Made by a program: the position numbers and the translations under genes. The notes beneath the pieces are model-generated. The model ran no database searches, was not told where the DNA came from, and was given only the letters and a program-made list of their open reading frames with translations. This document shows positions 1-10,322 of a DNA stretch of 64,000 bases, piece by piece. Numbering within the stretch: position 1 is the stretch's first letter; each line of letters opens with the position of its first letter. Origin of the DNA: Ehretia macrophylla (Eukaryota > Streptophyta > Magnoliopsida > Boraginales > Ehretiaceae); NCBI GenBank assembly GCA_037974665.1, contig CM075770.1, positions 1,996,501-2,060,500 on the forward strand, given 5' to 3'.

Positions 1-834
1 CAGCCACGCCATTTTTGCAAGAGCTGCAAAAGGTACTGGACCAAAGGTGGTGCTCTCAGAAACATCCCTGTCGGTGGTGGCTCTAGGAAAACTACTAAGC
101 GTTCTTCAACCCCTAAACGCCCTTCATCAACACCATCACCATCACCATCATCAACAACCACAACAACAAAAGCAGCAGCAGAAGCAGCTTCATCAGCCAT
201 AGCTGCTGCTACTTCATCATCATCATCAGTGGTCTCTGCAGCTTTTGATCATGGATGTGGGATGCTTGATATGGGTAGCAATGGAAGTTTCAGTGCAGTT
301 TTGGGGTCTAGTAATGGGGGACAGTTTGGTAATTTGATCAATGGGTTGAGTCAGAATGGGTCAAATTTGCAGTTGGGTGAGTTTGGTAAAAGTAGCCACA
401 ATCCAGGTTCGGGCTTGGGCTCGGGCTCGGAAAAGGGGGATTTTAGTGCACTTTTGGGGTCTAGTGATAGAGGGCAGTTCAGTGATTTGATGAACAGGTT
501 GAGCCAACATGGGTCAAATTTGCAGTTGGGTGAGTTTGGTAATAGTAGCCTCAGCCCGGGACCAGGACCAGGACCAGGACCGGGCCCGGGCCCGGGTTCA
601 GGTGAGGATGAGGAAAATTTTAGTGCACTCTTGGGGTGTAGTAATGAAAGCCAGTTTGGTAATATGATTAATGGGTTGGGTCAAAATGGGTCAAATTTGC
701 AGCTGGGTGAGTTTGGTAATAATAGCCACAATCCAAGTTTGGGCTTGGGCTCGGGCTCGGAGGAGATCCAAACTGGTGGTGGCAATGACTGGCCTGATCT
801 TGCTATTTACACTCCAGGTTCAAGCTTCCAATAA
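1..834 (+). CDS. Dof zinc-finger transcription factor, C-terminal part (5' end outside window)
   Basis: Plant-specific DNA-binding factor that recognises AAAG cores; acts in the nucleus. The window opens inside the Dof domain: the frame reads [13 protein letters not shown], then a GGGSRK basic tail. This supplies the last two zinc-binding cysteines (residues 6 and 9 of the visible part); the first CxxC lies upstream. Next come a Ser/Thr/Pro-rich linker and Ala/Ser runs. Then three tandem copies of a unit of about 50-58 residues built around a QFGNLINGL / [10 protein letters not shown] core, and an acidic end reading [16 protein letters not shown], a tail seen in some Dof proteins. The second unit carries a Pro-Gly run. 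The visible part is 277 residues. The Dof call is firm; the subgroup cannot be set without the N-terminus. Confidence 0.95.
   Translation, partial: QPRHFCKSCKRYWTKGGALRNIPVGGGSRKTTKRSSTPKRPSSTPSPSPSSTTTTTKAAAEAASSAIAAATSSSSSVVSAAFDHGCGMLDMGSNGSFSAVLGSSNGGQFGNLINGLSQNGSNLQLGEFGKSSHNPGSGLGSGSEKGDFSALLGSSDRGQFSDLMNRLSQHGSNLQLGEFGNSSLSPGPGPGPGPGPGPGSGEDEENFSALLGCSNESQFGNMINGLGQNGSNLQLGEFGNNSHNPSLGLGSGSEEIQTGGGNDWPDLAIYTPGSSFQ
289..780 (+). repeat. Three in-frame tandem repeats in the Dof C-terminal region
   Basis: Units start at about 289, 442 and 619, each opening with FSA(V/L)LG and each containing [10 protein letters not shown]. Unit lengths are about 153, 177 and 160 bp. The cores are nearly identical at DNA level (TCAAATTTGCAG recurs in all three), pointing to recent tandem duplication inside the exon. 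The ends of units 1 and 3 are Gly-Ser rich; that of unit 2 is a Pro-Gly run from a CCGGGA-like microsatellite at about 557-597. Confidence 0.85.
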
Positions 835-2820
835 ATTATGTTTTGAAGGAAAAGGTGAAAAAGAAAAGGAATTATTAAGACATATTTATTTACTTGTAAT
901 ATTAATGTGTAAGCTTTTCTCAATTTTTTATTTTATTTTTTCTTTTGGCTTTGCTTGGGTTGATGTCGATTGTAATGATCTGATTGTGCGAAATTTAATT
1001 GATAAGAATGATTTTCGGATAATATTATAACGTCACGGGGATTCAAATCTGTTGCTCTAATGATGATAATGTGAAGTGTGTTAACGCAAACATCTCCTAG
1101 TTTGTGATCATATAAAAGAACAAAATTTACAAGCATTTGCTATTTTATCTTTGATTTGCCATCTCGAAATACTGATAATATATTATATATTATTTATTGT
1201 TCAATTTCAGCCGTCTTGATAAAAACGTGTCATATATAAAATTAAGATCTTATTGATGTACTGGTAGTACTACTATATTTAGGCTTTTATGATTGTTTAT
1301 ACGCTTTTTAGAAGTGGACAAGCATTATAGATTCTCTCACTTTACTAAATTATTTGTCTGAAATTTGTGATGAGATGTGCCCTTACAACTTCCAAATACT
1401 GAATAGTAATGTCTAGACAATAATGTTAAGCAATGCAAGTTAAATTAGTCATGTTCATGAACTCAGAATGCATGTGTGGATTCAGTTTGTTAGTTTGATG
1501 CAGAGAGACGATTCTTGAAAAATAACAATCTCTTACAAAATGTAAAATTTGATCTTGCGTAATAGATGTTTATGCATATAGTAGGAGTCTCGTATATCGA
1601 ATTTTTCTTTATTGTATTGTGTCGAAGTGTTGCGTGTAAATGGGATCTACGCGTTTGCTTTCTGACATGATAATGTGTGAAATATTGGAGGGAATGGAAT
1701 GGAAAATATTGGATACCCCATGTTAGTTGGTTGGTTGGTTGGTTGCATAATTCTAGCATTTTCCATAGTAGGGCTAGACAAACTTGTATAACCGAAGATC
1801 TTGAGAATGGACTCGGTCTTACTCATAAGGAGGTCCCGCGTAGGGTGAGGTCCTCATTATTTAATAATAATAAAAAAGAAACAAAACAAAAGAACATGCT
1901 AGCAGGTCAAGTTTGGGTAAAGCAATCCATTTCAAGAATGTCTTACTCACAAGGTGGTCTCGCTTAGGGGTGAGGTCCTAGTTATATGGACCACCATAGC
2001 TCTTACCATCTACGGTTAGAGCCTTTGGATCGCTCAAGTTGGTTGCAGAGATAGTGTACAAAAAAATATGTCATGTTCCAAGTTTACAAACTCTGAATTG
2101 CTTGAACTAGTTGCCTCGAGGGCCGCTGGGTAGCTAGAGAGGGCCCCTATCTCTACACTGCTGTGATCACACACTTCATAATCAGAAACCAATGTATGAT
2201 GCGCTATGGTGCACAGTTTAGTTGGGCAAAGTTCGTTTGGCACAGTCAAATTTTGTGGCTGCCGACATGTGTGAAGTTTGGGGGGGTTTAGGTTTCTGTA
2301 TTTGTCGACTGTTCTACCAAGAAAATACCAAAAGAAATGGGAATGAAGCAACGGGATGCATTTCAATATATCTATAGGTTGGATCCGGAAGGCTAATATA
2401 TGTGCTGATTGAATAATAAATTACGGTCTATAAATCAATCACTGGGAATCCATGTAACAGAATTATTACCGATACTTTTGTAAAAGTTATTAAGAAAAAA
2501 TAAGAGATGTGAGACATCTTTTAAATTAATAATTTGATAGTTTTTGACTCTGCATCCGTGTAACCAAAAAAAAAAAAGAATATTTATAGTTTGAACCTTT
2601 GAGTTCTAGTGAATAATACTGGTCGCTCGCAATTGCTATTTTTGGCTAGAATACAATAAATGTGGTCAAGGTCAATGAACAAAATGCTAAGTGTATCGTT
2701 TTGAATTCACTGATTGCGGTCCTCCATAGAACTAGTAGGCTAGTTTGGACAAGTATTCAAGTCTTTGATGGTCCCTTTCATTGGCTTATTTTTGTTTTGT
2801 TTTTTTCTTTTCTATTTGAG
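835..2820. other. Dof 3' UTR and intergenic DNA
   Basis: AT-rich sequence without a supportable gene. The first 300 bases or so are probably the Dof 3' UTR. A degenerate pair of ~45-bp direct repeats, each reading roughly GTCTTACTCA then GGTGAGGTCCT, lies at 1816-1860 and 1940-1985. I do not recognise their origin. Confidence 0.5.
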
Positions 2821-2833
2821 TTGTTGATCAAGT

Positions 2834-3105
2834 AGGGATATCCTTATAGAAGATAAGATGATAAAAAATTATTTAAAATGATTAAGACATATAAGGACAC
2901 GACTTATGAAAGTACATGTTAAAAGATACAAATGTATAAGGAGTATATAAAAAAAAGGAGCAGAGGAAGACTAAGGATAAGTGAGATGGACAGTTATGGA
3001 ACTAACAGAACAGATGACTCTTGAGAGAATTAAGTGGCGTCGTTAATTTATATAGCCCAATCCATTTAGTAAGATACGCTTTAATTTGATTCTATTCGGT
3101 TTGAT
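2834..3105 (+). mobile_element. RTE-type LINE, 3' tail fragment
   Basis: The plus strand reads, with decay, like the last part of a plant RTE-clade LINE reverse transcriptase: EDKMIKNYLKWLRHIR, then a basic segment, then a piece resembling the usual 'MTLDRxxWRxxI' ending (around 3018-3050). The insert is flanked by a perfect 13-bp direct repeat TTGTTGATCAAGT at 2821-2833 and 3106-3118, a typical LINE target-site duplication, and ends in TTGATTC/TTTGATT-like short repeats. It is strongly 5'-truncated and not coding. Confidence 0.65.
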
Positions 3106-3270
3106 TTGTTGATCAAGTGACTTTGTCTAATTAGTTATTGTGTACCTTTATAAGTTAATTCCCCTCTTTGACTCGTGGGGTTAAAGGTTGATCCGAACAA
3201 CATTAGCAACGATGATTTGAACCTAACTCAAATTTCGCCTCTTGTGTGCTAAATGTCACAACTATCAAAT

Positions 3271-3467
3271 GGGCGGAGCTCGTCAATTTTAGTAGGGGCT
3301 GTAACCCTCACTTATCTCAAATGTTTTTCAAAAAATATGCACATTTTGAAAACATTTTTAAGTTGAAAAATTAATATAGTCTTTACTGAAAAAAAAAATA
3401 TATTTATATATAAATATTATATTGCGTGATTGTAGTCTCTAGTGAACAAAAAATCTGAATCTGCCTG
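3271..3467. mobile_element. Degenerate hAT-like MITE (GGCGGAGCT family)
   Basis: Opens with GGGCGGAGCTCG and a 'GGGGCTGTAACCCTCA' segment, and closes with AAATCTGAATCTGCCTG, the layout of a common dicot non-autonomous repeat whose ends resemble CAGGGGCGGA...TCCGCCxCTG. The middle is AT-rich. Related copies lie at 34055-34256 and 51971-52187. No clear target duplication was found, so class is tentative. Confidence 0.35.
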
Positions 3468-3771
3468 TAGACGATCATGGGGACTTCTTTTTAAATGAAT
3501 AGCACTCGGAGGTCATGACGAACGACATGAAGTTTAATATGAAGTGTATTTGCTCCCATTTATTGCGGGAGAGATTACCAGAATGGCCCCTGAAGGTCCA
3601 CAGCAAACAGTTGAGCACATGGAAATCATACCACCTTATTACTCGGGGCCAATGAACCTCATCGATGCAGCTAGTGACTACATTCATTTCTTCTTATAGC
3701 CACAATGCTACGCCTGTTTCTCGTCTCAGGCAACATTATAGCGTTGCAAGAGATATCAAATAATCTCGAAA

Positions 3772-4560
3772 GGGTAAAATGCAGCAACAGTCCTTATTGT
3801 TTACTCAAAAATTAATTTAGTCCACATTGTTTTAAAATGCTCAAAGAGGTCCCCAATGTTTATAAATATGCTCATTGTGGTCCCTACCATTAAAAATCTA
3901 ACACAAAATTTATAAAATGACTAAACTACTCTTACTTTAAAATAAAATACCCAAAATATCCCTATTTTCTTCTTTCTCTTCCAACCTCTCAACCCACCAC
4001 CACAAGCACCACCAACCACCACCCCCCCCTTGCGAGAACAGCGCCACCCTTCCCCCCCCCTGCGCGAACAGCCCCACCCCCCTCCCTGTGTATTAGTGTG
4101 TGTTTTTTTTATTTTTCTGTGAGTTTGTGTTTGTTGGTGTGTATTAGTGTGTGTTTTTTGGTGTTAGTGTGTGTTTATGAGTGTGTTAATATGTATTTTT
4201 TGGTGGTAGTGTGTGTTTGTGGGTGGGTTAATGTGTGTGTATTAGTGTGTGTTTTTTGGTATTTCTGTGAGTGTGTGTGTTTGTAGGTGTGTTAGTGTGT
4301 GTTTTTTGGTGAGTGCGTGTGTTTGTAGATGTGTTAGTGTGTGTTTTTTGGTATTTTTGTGTGAGATTTTGTGTTTTTTGTGATTTTTCAAATTTACCCT
4401 TGAAATACTATTCACATCTGTTAAAACTAACCAAAATTTTAACGGTAAGGACCACAATGAGCATGTTTACAAACACTGGGAACCTTTTTAAGCATTTTGA
4501 AACAATGGGGACTAAACTGACTTTTGAGTAAACAATGGGAACTACTGTTGCATTTTTCCC
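3772..4560. mobile_element. Mutator-like MITE 1 (long TIRs, 10-bp TSD)
   Basis: Terminal inverted repeats of about 125 bp start GGGTAAAATGCA and end TGCATTTTTCCC. They contain repeated 'agtccccattgttt'-type phrases. The target duplication AATCTCGAAA is present at 3762-3771 and 4561-4570 (10 bp, in the 8-11 bp range of Mutator-like elements). The core (about 4083-4375) is a GTGT-rich minisatellite with a C-rich strand-asymmetric stretch before it. No transposase; non-autonomous. Confidence 0.85.
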
Positions 4561-4710
4561 AATCTCGAAATAATAATACATTTATTATAAAAATGATATA
4601 GACACTTCGTAATTATTGATTCTCTCTCATAACAGTTTATGTTATGATCAAAAGACACGAGATCTTAAAAAGAAAAAGAGGTGTTGGGAATCTGAGTAGT
4701 CTTTCTAAAA

Positions 4711-5750
4711 GGGTATAAATCATTTTGGTTCCTGAGGTTTAGCATAAAATCCAAACAGGTCATTGAGTTACGAGAGAAGCCCAAACAGATCCCTACTGTT
4801 AAGTGAGCTCCGTTAGAATTAACTCCTATAAGGGTATTTAAGTTATTTTGCTCTTCAATTAAAAAGGAAAAAAAATTGAAAATGAAGCAAGCAAATGGAC
4901 ACACACACACTAAAACCCAACAAACCCGCGGATTGCTAATCCAGCTTAAAAATAAATAAATAAAAATGCAAGAAGCATTCTATGTACATAGGGCTCCTCT
5001 GCATAGACATCATTCCCCTAGCATTTTTTTTTTCCCGCAAAATTGCTTCAAATTAAAGACGTAAAGTTTAGGGTTTAGTTTTTTTGCAAAATTTTTTAAT
5101 AATATTACATCTGGAATAATAGTTTGGACTTAAAGTAATATCCTCACAAAAACATTGTAGCTCACTTTTTTTATTTTTTCAGCATTGCAACTCACTTTTA
5201 AAAAACGTACAAATTTTTTGGAATTCTTGCAACTCACTTGACAACTACAAAGTTACAACAGTAATTTTTTTTTCTCTAGAAAAATTTAACCTTTTTTTTT
5301 AAGAAAAAAAAATTAACCTAAACCTAGTAGACTATTATAATACAAAAGCTCTCTTTCATCCAAAACAAAAAAGCCTACCACAAATCCCATATCATCAAAA
5401 CTAATCATACGGATTTCATCACAAGAATACCTCTTCAGTGGTGGTTTGCAGTGTTGACTATTTGGTGGTGGTGGTCTGTGGTGTTGGCGGTTTGGTAGTG
5501 GTGGGTGTGGTGGGGTTGTGATTTGGTGGTGATGGTTTTTGGTGAAGAGATATGAGAGTAAAAAACAAAAAAAACAAAAATTAGAGCTTTATCTAATCTT
5601 ATTTAATTTTTTTAAGGGTATTTTAGTCTTTTAATACAGTCAAACTATTAACCGTTAAATAGAATTAACGGCAAAATGATTTTTTTCCAGAATACAACGA
5701 TTTGTTTGGGTTTTTCATAAAACTTCAAGGACTAAAATGATTTATACTCG
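4711..5750. mobile_element. Mutator-like MITE 2 (long TIRs)
   Basis: Left end GGGTATAAATCATTTTGGT and right end ACTAAAATGATTTATACTC are inverted copies. Inner parts also pair (CCAAACAG/CTGTTTGG-like blocks and a 'TTAACGG' segment). The flanks share only TTTCT, so the target duplication is decayed or the ends are off by a base or two. The interior is AT-rich with GGTGGTG runs at about 5440-5530. No coding capacity. Confidence 0.7.
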
Positions 5751-7841
5751 TTTCTGGCAAGTCGTTCTTCATGTGTGCTCAAATCCCAAGAATACGTACT
5801 CTATGATTGCTGCCATGCTGTAGAGCTTTACTCATCCCCAAAAATGGAAAAGTTAGCTAAATGTGTTGCAAAGGAATGGGTGGAGTGTTAAGGCAATGAC
5901 TTATCGTGATTATGATTTAGGGTTCTATACTTCTATACTTTATAATGCTCGACTGAAATAGAATATGTAATAAGGTATATCGCTACACACGGGTTTATTA
6001 TATGCGTGTTTCATCAACTACTGGCAATCTACTTTGTTCGATCGATAGGTTTGTTAGGATGAAGGATCTGTAACGTTGAAGTGTTTCAGTTGATAGGTCT
6101 TCTGCTGAGGGCATTGCAGACGAATGTATTCAAACAACTGCAAACAGGAAATAGAGCACATCAAAGCAGACTTCAATTCTAGAGCAGAATGCAGGCCATG
6201 TAGCGTGGAATTCATGTAGAAGGTGTTTCCTAGATGAATAAACTAGCTGAGCGCCCTGCGCTGCCCCGACGAATCGGGTGGAATGGGAAAGAAATGACTC
6301 ATCATGAGTATAGTTCCGAGTTTGAAAACTGTCTCCTAAAAAATTCCCTACCCTTTTTTTTTTTTTTTTTTTGAAGCTCTACTCTTGATTGACCTTGGAG
6401 AGTATCGACATGTCACGGGATTTATAGTTTTGAAATGAATTTAATATTGTAGTTCTATCTAAGATGAGTTATTCCTCATTCAAAAAAAAAAAAAAAAAAC
6501 TGATTAATGGCTGGAGAAAATACGAACACAAAGTACACTTACGAAAACAGCAGTTAAAAAGCATTATTCAGCAACAAGTAGATAATAACTCCATAATTAC
6601 GTATTTGTTCGTTGTTTCACTACAAGATTTGTAACCTTTAAAATAGATCTATTGTAGTCTTGTTTAGAATGCATTTCTCGTCTAATTAAAAACAAAGTAA
6701 AGTTCTCATATGACAAAACCACATTCGATAACAGCAAGTTAGGTCTCATCAGTTATGCACACGATAAATACAATTATCGTATCATGATCAACATATGAGT
6801 TCAAAACTAAAAAAATATACAGTATATATATATGGTAGATTTCAAAAAAGATAGATCTTCTAATCCTGATGCAATTGAATCAGACTAGAGAATATGTTCC
6901 CCAGAAAGAATCAAGAATGGTAAATTAAAGAGACGAATATGCGTCATCACATATGTGCAGCAGGACAGCTAATGCAGCGTAATTGACTCCAAGAGTTGGA
7001 TGAAATTGCTAAATATAATGATTTTTTATAATAAGAGGTTGTGAATTCAAACCATGGATCCATCGTATAAACTCCATATATTTTAGGATGCCATGCATAT
7101 GTATTCACACTTTCACAACTCGACAGCTCAACATAAAAAAGATAGAATCCGTACAACTATGATTCATTTATTACAGTTTCTAATACCCTTAACAAAATTA
7201 AGATTGAAAACAATAATAATAGCAACAAAGTTGAAATTTCATTTATCTCAAAACAGCAGAGTGGTTTATATAAATGGTGCCGAATATAGAAAAATTTTCA
7301 CATTATTCTATATAATATTAATTATCCTAAAGTGGCCCCTAATTAATTAAAAGTGTTTCGATTGGGACCAAACTTAAAATAATGTTAAACTTTGTAGCCA
7401 AAAAAAAGGATTTTTTTTGTGAACATAATGTGTATACTACCACTTAAAATTCTAAGTCACAAGTGATTTGTGTCTAATTGATATACTTCAATCTTGGTTG
7501 CATTAAGATAATCAATTTTTAGGTGTTAAATGAGAAATTAAGAACTTTTAAGAGGGGAAAAGTTACAATTCGCCCCTTAAATATTTCTTTGATTTTTTGC
7601 TTAAACTAGTAATAAACAGTCATACACGCAATTCCTTATGTCGAGTTATTTACGAATTCCCAAAATACCCAAATAACTTGACACTTATTCCTTAAAATTA
7701 CCATTAACAAAAAAGACACTAAGGAAAAAAATATTCTTTAAAAAAAAATCACTACTTAACAATAAGAAGATAATTCAACTCTTGTTTCCAGCGAAAAGAT
7801 TTAAAAATTGATGTTCTTGACATGTCATTGTGTTGCTTGCA
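5751..7841. other. Gene-poor AT-rich spacer
   Basis: No gene supported. At 6241-6280 a GC-rich segment (ACTAGCTGAGCGCCCTGCG...) stands out from its AT-rich surroundings and recalls plant Helitron termini, but no matching second end was found. At 6374-6500 a short segment ending GATGAGTTATTCCTCATTC plus an A-run, preceded by a T-run, may be a retroposon remnant. Otherwise I see nothing. Confidence 0.4.
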
Positions 7842-7997
7842 TTTCAATCAAAAAGTTAATTTTTCTAATCTTAAACCCAAAACTTTATTTTACTTTAAGA
7901 ATGAACCATTTTTGTGAAAAACTACACATATTCACCACAAAAATATAATTTAATGTTCTTGTAAACGAAAATGTCATCTCATTTCTATGTGAATTGT
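7842..7997 (+). repeat. Direct repeat, copy 1 (pairs with 9138-9294)
   Basis: About 155 bp. From 7861 on it differs from the second copy at only one position in roughly 135 bp by eye; the first 20 bases are more divergent. The two copies flank the orphan exon and its promoter. Confidence 0.9.
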
Positions 7998-8288
7998 TTA
8001 CGATTATATTTATCTTTATTTTTATTTTAATAATATTATATTAATAAAGTGATAATTTTGTTATATTATACAAGTTATTCACATTATTTCTTTTATACTG
8101 ACTACCAAACATGAGTTTGAAATCAATATATTCATTCTTATCTTTATTTATAGAGCGTAGCAAGCATGTCATTTTCACTTCCAAGTCCATTCCATTCTTT
8201 AACTCTTTCCATTAATGTCCAAATACATTCCAATTTACCAATCGCGACCTAATTATCTCATCTTATCCAATAGTCTCCACAACGCTCA

Positions 8289-8298
8289 CTATATATAC
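8289..8298 (+). promoter_or_regulatory. TATA box upstream of the orphan exon
   Basis: CTATATATAC lies about 70 bp before the ATG at 8368, which leaves a normal 35-45 nt leader (CT-rich start near 8320). This supports a genuine, or formerly genuine, promoter rather than a chance ORF. Confidence 0.55.
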
Positions 8299-8367
8299 AA
8301 AGTCATTTCCCAATCCCACCCTTGTTTCGTCTCCGCGAATCTCTACAACAAACCAGATCAGGCAAAA

Positions 8368-8575
8368 ATGAGCAACAACACCGTAACAACCGAGAAAATC
8401 AGCAGCAGTAGTAGCGAAAGGGGAGATGGCGACATCTTAAACCGAACTCTACGAGCCGTCAACAAACTTTACCACACTCGCGACCATATCTTCACTAAAG
8501 ATCCTCTCAAAAGACTCACCATGTTGAATCAGCTCACCAATTCCGCTCTTCATCTCATCCATTCTATTCCCATTG
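8368..8575 (+). CDS. Orphan first exon, possibly of a TTC5-like TPR protein
   Basis: ATG in a good plant context (GGCAAAAATGAGC) opens 69 codons: a Ser-rich start, then LNRTLRAVNKLYHTRDHIF and a helical stretch ending IHSIPIG. It stops at a strong splice donor (ATTG|GTAAAA at 8576). The pattern (xxAVxxLYxxRDxxF ... LDSIP) resembles the N-terminus of plant TTC5-like tetratricopeptide proteins; this is from memory of the family and uncertain. No second exon was found in the 800 bp before the retrotransposon or in the 1.6 kb after it. It may be a gene cut off by rearrangement, or a duplicated first exon. The upstream in-frame ATG at 8215 would lie before the TATA box and is not chosen. Confidence 0.45.
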
Positions 8576-9137
8576 GTAAAAAATCACCTATATATCCATA
8601 TATATATATGTGTATATACACACACTCATAATTTTTGTATGCACACACAATCATAATTTTTCATAAAAATTTAGAATACTTTAATAAAAAATTTAAGTAT
8701 ATAGAGGTTAGTTTTAGTAACTTTTATGACAGATCAACTTAGATCATGATTTTTTTAGACGACATCCTGAAATATAAATTCTTGATATGAGTTTAAGGAG
8801 TTTTCGATTATAAAAAAAGAAGTTATAGTATGGTTTGATATTTTTTGGACAAGATTAGTACAAGCCTTTGAAGTGGAGCTATATTGATTTTTCCTGCAAC
8901 ATCATATCATTAAGTTCACCTTTTGTAGTTTTACTTGGTACAAGTTGTTTGTATTTTTTCTTGGAGTGGTAGTGCCTCAACTTTATCATCCACAAACTTA
9001 TGTATTTAAATACGAGAAAACGTTAATATGCATAATGCTACAAGCCTGTGTATGACTTTTTTAATGTACAAATTGTCAACCAAATAGCTGGTTGATAATT
9101 TGGTTTCCACAACTTTCTAACTCATTTTTGTTATGCG

Positions 9138-9294
9138 TTTCAATCAAAAAAGTTAACTTTTCTAATCTTAAACCCAAAACTTTATTTTACTTTAAGAATG
9201 AACCATTTTTGTGAAAAACTACACATATTCACCACAAAAATATAATTTAATGTTCTTGAAAACGAAAATGTCATCTCATTTCTATGTGAATTGT
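9138..9294 (+). repeat. Direct repeat, copy 2 (pairs with 7842-7997)
   Basis: Near-identical to copy 1 (one difference after the first ~20 bases by eye). It ends 76 bp before the left LTR. The very low divergence compared with the ~12% between the LTRs suggests the duplication, or gene conversion between the copies, is younger than the retrotransposon insertion. Confidence 0.9.
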
Positions 9295-9370
9295 CATCCC
9301 TTTGAGATAATAAGTTTCGCTTTTATTGGGAGGAAAAATGTTGAGAACTTCAATAACTTGTAGTAACAAT

Positions 9371-9872
9371 TGTCGAGGTCGGAATCTCAACGTTGAGGTT
9401 GGGAAGCTACTCCTACCGAGCTGGATTTCTGGGTTGGCTCCTCGACCTAGATTTTTGGGTCAGCTACCTGACCTGCACAAGGAAAAGGAAGTAAAAGGCG
9501 GGGTGACGATCGGGATTTTTCCGTCGGGCGTACGAATGATTAGTATGTCCGAGTTGGTGAAGTAGCTGAGAGCATTTAATGAGCAGTTACCTCAGAAATG
9601 AAGGGGTAGAACTCTATTTATACTAAATTCGAACCTGACAGCATTTAATGCAGCGCAGCTTTATGTCCCATCAAGGCTTTATGCCCCATCAGGACAGTTG
9701 AGACTGAGGTCGGGATTTTCCTAGGTTGGGGTGAGGTCGGATCAGCATCTAGGTTGGGCATTAACTGACTACACTGGCCGTGCCTCGCGTTGGCCGGCCT
9801 CAGGTCGATGCGGGTATCTTACCCCAACTCGGGGTGGGCATCATACCTCAGCTCGGGGGTTCCCCCCCGTCA
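9371..9872 (-). repeat. 3' LTR of the Tat element (left)
   Basis: 502 bp. Its ends form TG...CA on either strand. It aligns along its length with 18804-19306. A run of purines (on the minus strand) lies directly inside it at about 9873-9888, as expected of a polypurine tract before a 3' LTR. Confidence 0.93.
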
Positions 9873-9888
9873 ATCCCCTCCCCCCAAG
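9873..9888 (-). other. Polypurine tract (PPT) of the Tat element
   Basis: On the minus strand TTGGGGGGAGGGGAT abuts the 3' LTR. Position and composition fit the plus-strand primer of LTR retrotransposons, and this fixes the element's orientation. Confidence 0.8.
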
Positions 9889-10322
9889 TCGAGATCGAGA
9901 GGGTGAGATATGGATTTGGGAGTTTTTCCCGAGCTGGAGGTGCCCAACCCCGGCAAAGTGGGGGTGGCCACGTCAGCGGTGCATGCCCATCAAATGGCTA
10001 ACACATCACCTAGCAGTTATGACAAGATGCGACGTTTGGGATTTCCGAGGTGGTTACAGGAGTTGCCTATAAATAGGGCCTTGACATTCGAGATTCATTT
10101 CACACTTTACTTACGAAATTTGGAGCTTTCAGGTCGGCAACCAGAGTGATCGGACACTTTTAGCTCGACAAATATCTTCTCGGGGTATTCAGCTTAGAAT
10201 CCATTAGCTCGGAGCCAATTAGGTCGGAGGCAATTAGATCAGGTCATCTTCGACAACTAGTGTGGTAGGTACGTCCCGACTTCCTTTAGTTATTCATGCA
10301 CATATTTTAATTTGTAAACAGG

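Noticed and set aside
1816-1985. Paired GTCTTACTCA...GGTGAGGTCCT segments as tRNA or SINE
   Set aside because: No tRNA cloverleaf, no tail, no target duplication; only described as a repeat pair.
2034-2366. Minus-strand 110-residue open frame in the left spacer
   Set aside because: No recognisable domain, no splice or promoter context, composition not clearly coding.
3475-3687. 70-residue minus-strand frame before MITE 1
   Set aside because: No family resemblance and no gene context; frame probably by chance.
4098-4531. Open frames on both strands over the GT-rich tract
   Set aside because: They are simple-repeat translations (Cys/Val-rich or Thr/His-rich) inside a MITE core.
6241-6290. 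GC-rich ACTAGCTGAGCGCCC segment as a Helitron 5' end
   Set aside because: No 3' hairpin plus CTRR end or second copy found within the window; kept only as a remark.
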